Positions 31,257-32,934 of a stretch of 32,934 bases of DNA are shown here, piece by piece. The position numbers and the translations under genes were made by a program. Within the stretch, counting starts at the first letter, position 1. Each line of letters starts with the position of its first letter. The notes beneath the pieces were generated by a model that was given only the letters and a program-made list of their open reading frames with translations, was not told the DNA's origin and did not search any database. The DNA comes from Deltaproteobacteria bacterium (lineage in GTDB: Bacteria; Desulfobacterota; Binatia; UBA9968), in contig JACQUW010000036.1 in NCBI GenBank assembly GCA_016210115.1, positions 1 through 32,934 on the forward strand, read 5' to 3'.

Positions 31257-32934
31257 TGGATCGATCCCCCTCCGCCGCGCAACAAAAGATCCTCGCTTTT
31301 TTCTTTTCCAAGCCGCGGCATCGCTATACGCCGGCGGAGATTCTTCGCGGGATCGGCGCGCCTCGCGAAGAGCTTCAGGCGACCATCGACAACCTCAGAG
31401 GGCTCTGCCGCGAAGGAAAGCTTGTCCGGCTTAAAAAGAATCACTATGCCCTTCCTCACGGACAAAACTTTGCCACCGGCAAGGTGCAGGCTCACCCCGA
31501 CGGGTTCGGATTTCTCATCCCGGATGAAGGAGAAAGGGAGGACATCTATCTCAGCCGCCGCGAGATGCGCCGGGTCATGCACGGAGACCGCGTGGTCGTT
31601 CGGATAGACCGTAAGAAAAGAGGCGAGACCGAGGCACGAGTCGTGCAGGTTCTGGAACGGGGACAAAAGCGGCTCCTGGGGACGTACCAAGAGGCGCAGG
31701 GAAAATCCTTCCTTATTCCTATGGACCCTCGGATCGCTCCTGCGATCCCCCTGGCGCACTCGGATCTAAGGCCTGAGAAAGGAAAAGTCATCGCGGCCGA
31801 AATCTCCCGGTATGGAACAGCGTACTCCCCGCCGGAAGGAAAGCTCATCGAGGTTATGGGAGACCCCGACGACCCGGAGGTTCAAACTCAGTCTGTCGTC
31901 TTCCGCTATGGATTGCCGACATCATTCAGCCTGGAGGCACAGCAGGCGGCGAGCGCCTGCGCGCAAACCATCGCGGCCGATGAATTAAGATCGCGCGCGG
32001 ATCTTCGCTCCCTCCCGACAGTCACGATCGACGGCGAGCAGGCGCGCGATTTCGACGATGCGGTAAGCGTTCACAGGGAAAACGAGGCCTACCATCTCTA
32101 CGTCTCGATCGCGGACGTTTCGTATTATGTCAACGTCGGCACTCCCCTCGACCGGGAGGCCTACGAGCGAGGCACCAGCGTCTATTTTCCCGACCGGGCG
32201 ATCCCCATGCTTCCCGAACAGCTTTCCAACGGCATTTGCAGTCTTAACCCTGCCGAGGAGCGGTTGACCAAAACCGCACACATGAAGATCAACCGAAAAG
32301 GGGAAGTAGTCGAAAGCGCATTCTTCAATTCGGTCATTCGCAGCCATGCTCGCATGACTTATACGGACGTCCGTCGGACCCTGGTCGATCGGGACCGGGA
32401 ATGCATCGACCGGTATCGGGAGCTCGTTGATGCCTTCAAATTGATGGAAGAGCTGGCCCTGCTCCTTTGGGAAAAAAGAAGGGAGCGGGGGAGCTTGGAT
32501 TTCGATCTTCCCGAAGCGGAGATCGTCATCGATCTTCAAGGCATGCCGGAAAACATCGTCCGGGCAGAGCGTAACATCGCCCACCGCATCATCGAAGAGT
32601 TCATGATCGCCGCCAATGAAGCCGTAGCCCGCCACCTCAAGGAAAAAGACTATCCTCTACTCTATCGGGTGCATGAGAACCCGGAAGAAGAAACCTTGCG
32701 GGCCTTGTCGCCCTTCCTTCTCAGCCTCGGCTATCGTCTGCCGCTCAAGAGGGAGAAGATCACCCCGAAAGAAATACAGAGGCTCCTGGAAGCGTGCCGG
32801 GGCAAACCGGAGGAGAAGGTTTTAAATCATGTCCTCCTCCGCGCCATGAAGCAAGCCCATTATGCTCCGGAAAACATTGGCCACTTTGGCCTGGCCTCCG
32901 CCTGCTACACGCATTTCACCTCTCCGATCCGGCG
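31256..32934 (+). CDS. rnr: ribonuclease R (partial, C-terminus beyond window)
   Basis: An open frame of about 559 codons to the window edge. Residues about 1-65 form the winged-helix domain (TPAEILRGIGAPREELQATI). The cold-shock domains follow: GKVQAHPDGFGFLIPDEG then DIYLSRREMRRVMHGDRVVV near 75-115, and LLGTYQEAQGKSFLIP afterwards. The RNB exonuclease domain starts about residue 250. VTIDGEQARDFDDAVSV contains the metal-binding acids Asp259, Asp265, Asp267 and Asp268. The last residues, HFGLASACYTHFTSPIRR, are the conserved catalytic-channel motif, so the S1 domain and the gene end lie outside. It degrades structured RNA 3' to 5'. The start overlaps the previous stop by one base. Confidence 0.93.
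   Translation, partial: MDRSPSAAQQKILAFFFSKPRHRYTPAEILRGIGAPREELQATIDNLRGLCREGKLVRLKKNHYALPHGQNFATGKVQAHPDGFGFLIPDEGEREDIYLSRREMRRVMHGDRVVVRIDRKKRGETEARVVQVLERGQKRLLGTYQEAQGKSFLIPMDPRIAPAIPLAHSDLRPEKGKVIAAEISRYGTAYSPPEGKLIEVMGDPDDPEVQTQSVVFRYGLPTSFSLEAQQAASACAQTIAADELRSRADLRSLPTVTIDGEQARDFDDAVSVHRENEAYHLYVSIADVSYYVNVGTPLDREAYERGTSVYFPDRAIPMLPEQLSNGICSLNPAEERLTKTAHMKINRKGEVVESAFFNSVIRSHARMTYTDVRRTLVDRDRECIDRYRELVDAFKLMEELALLLWEKRRERGSLDFDLPEAEIVIDLQGMPENIVRAERNIAHRIIEEFMIAANEAVARHLKEKDYPLLYRVHENPEEETLRALSPFLLSLGYRLPLKREKITPKEIQRLLEACRGKPEEKVLNHVLLRAMKQAHYAPENIGHFGLASACYTHFTSPIR

Overview
The window is a dense stretch of a moderately GC-rich bacterial chromosome. AsmA, periplasmic binding proteins and a sensor kinase with a large periplasmic domain point to a diderm (Gram-negative) cell. 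The metabolic mix points to a soil or sediment heterotroph of the Desulfobacterota/Binatota/Methylomirabilota/Rokubacteria kind: several COG1840-type solute-binding proteins, two amidohydrolases, a phenylacetate-like beta-oxidation operon, a DUF4911-like protein and sigma54 regulation. This placement is inference; there is no rRNA or other strong marker, and I saw no tRNA, CRISPR array or intact insertion sequence.

Layout. (1) 1-2545: tail of a ModA-like binding protein, an exported Rossmann oxidoreductase, a dienelactone hydrolase gene broken by one extra base, and a VOC protein. (2) 2855-6486, minus strand: a catabolic operon of ornithine-cyclodeaminase-like enzyme, dihydropyrimidinase-like enzyme and orphan solute-binding protein. 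(3) 6487-7637: about 1.15 kb of debris with a truncated ADP-ribosylglycohydrolase fragment and a structured-looking non-coding segment. (4) 7638-12058: a metal-dependent amidohydrolase divergent from a DUF885 zinc hydrolase, a nucleotidyltransferase with a 63-residue partner, and endonuclease IV. (5) 12176-17102: a sigma54-type promoter, a small exported Gly/Met-rich protein, a terminator, a sensor kinase and an NtrC-type sigma54 activator, converging on a peroxiredoxin/VIT1-family transporter pair. (6) 17298-23577: a TetR regulator, a xylose-isomerase-like TIM barrel, a complete Fe(III)-type ABC importer operon and a HAD phosphatase. (7) 23703-28159: an operon of two crotonases, a 3-hydroxyacyl-CoA dehydrogenase, a second divergent dehydrogenase-like protein and a thiolase (paaFGHJ-like). 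(8) 28363-32934: AsmA, a DUF4911-like protein and the first part of RNase R, cut by the window edge.

How the genes work together. Region 5 is the most system-like part: the small exported protein has a sigma54 -24/-12 element directly upstream, and the kinase and sigma54 activator that could drive it follow immediately. This is the architecture of ZraP-ZraSR, but with a different effector and a Met-rich stretch in the sensor. Region 7 encodes the lower half of an aromatic or dicarboxylic acyl-CoA beta-oxidation route. Several genes appear to have leaderless or near-leaderless transcripts, and heptamer repeat patches sit in two intra-operon gaps.
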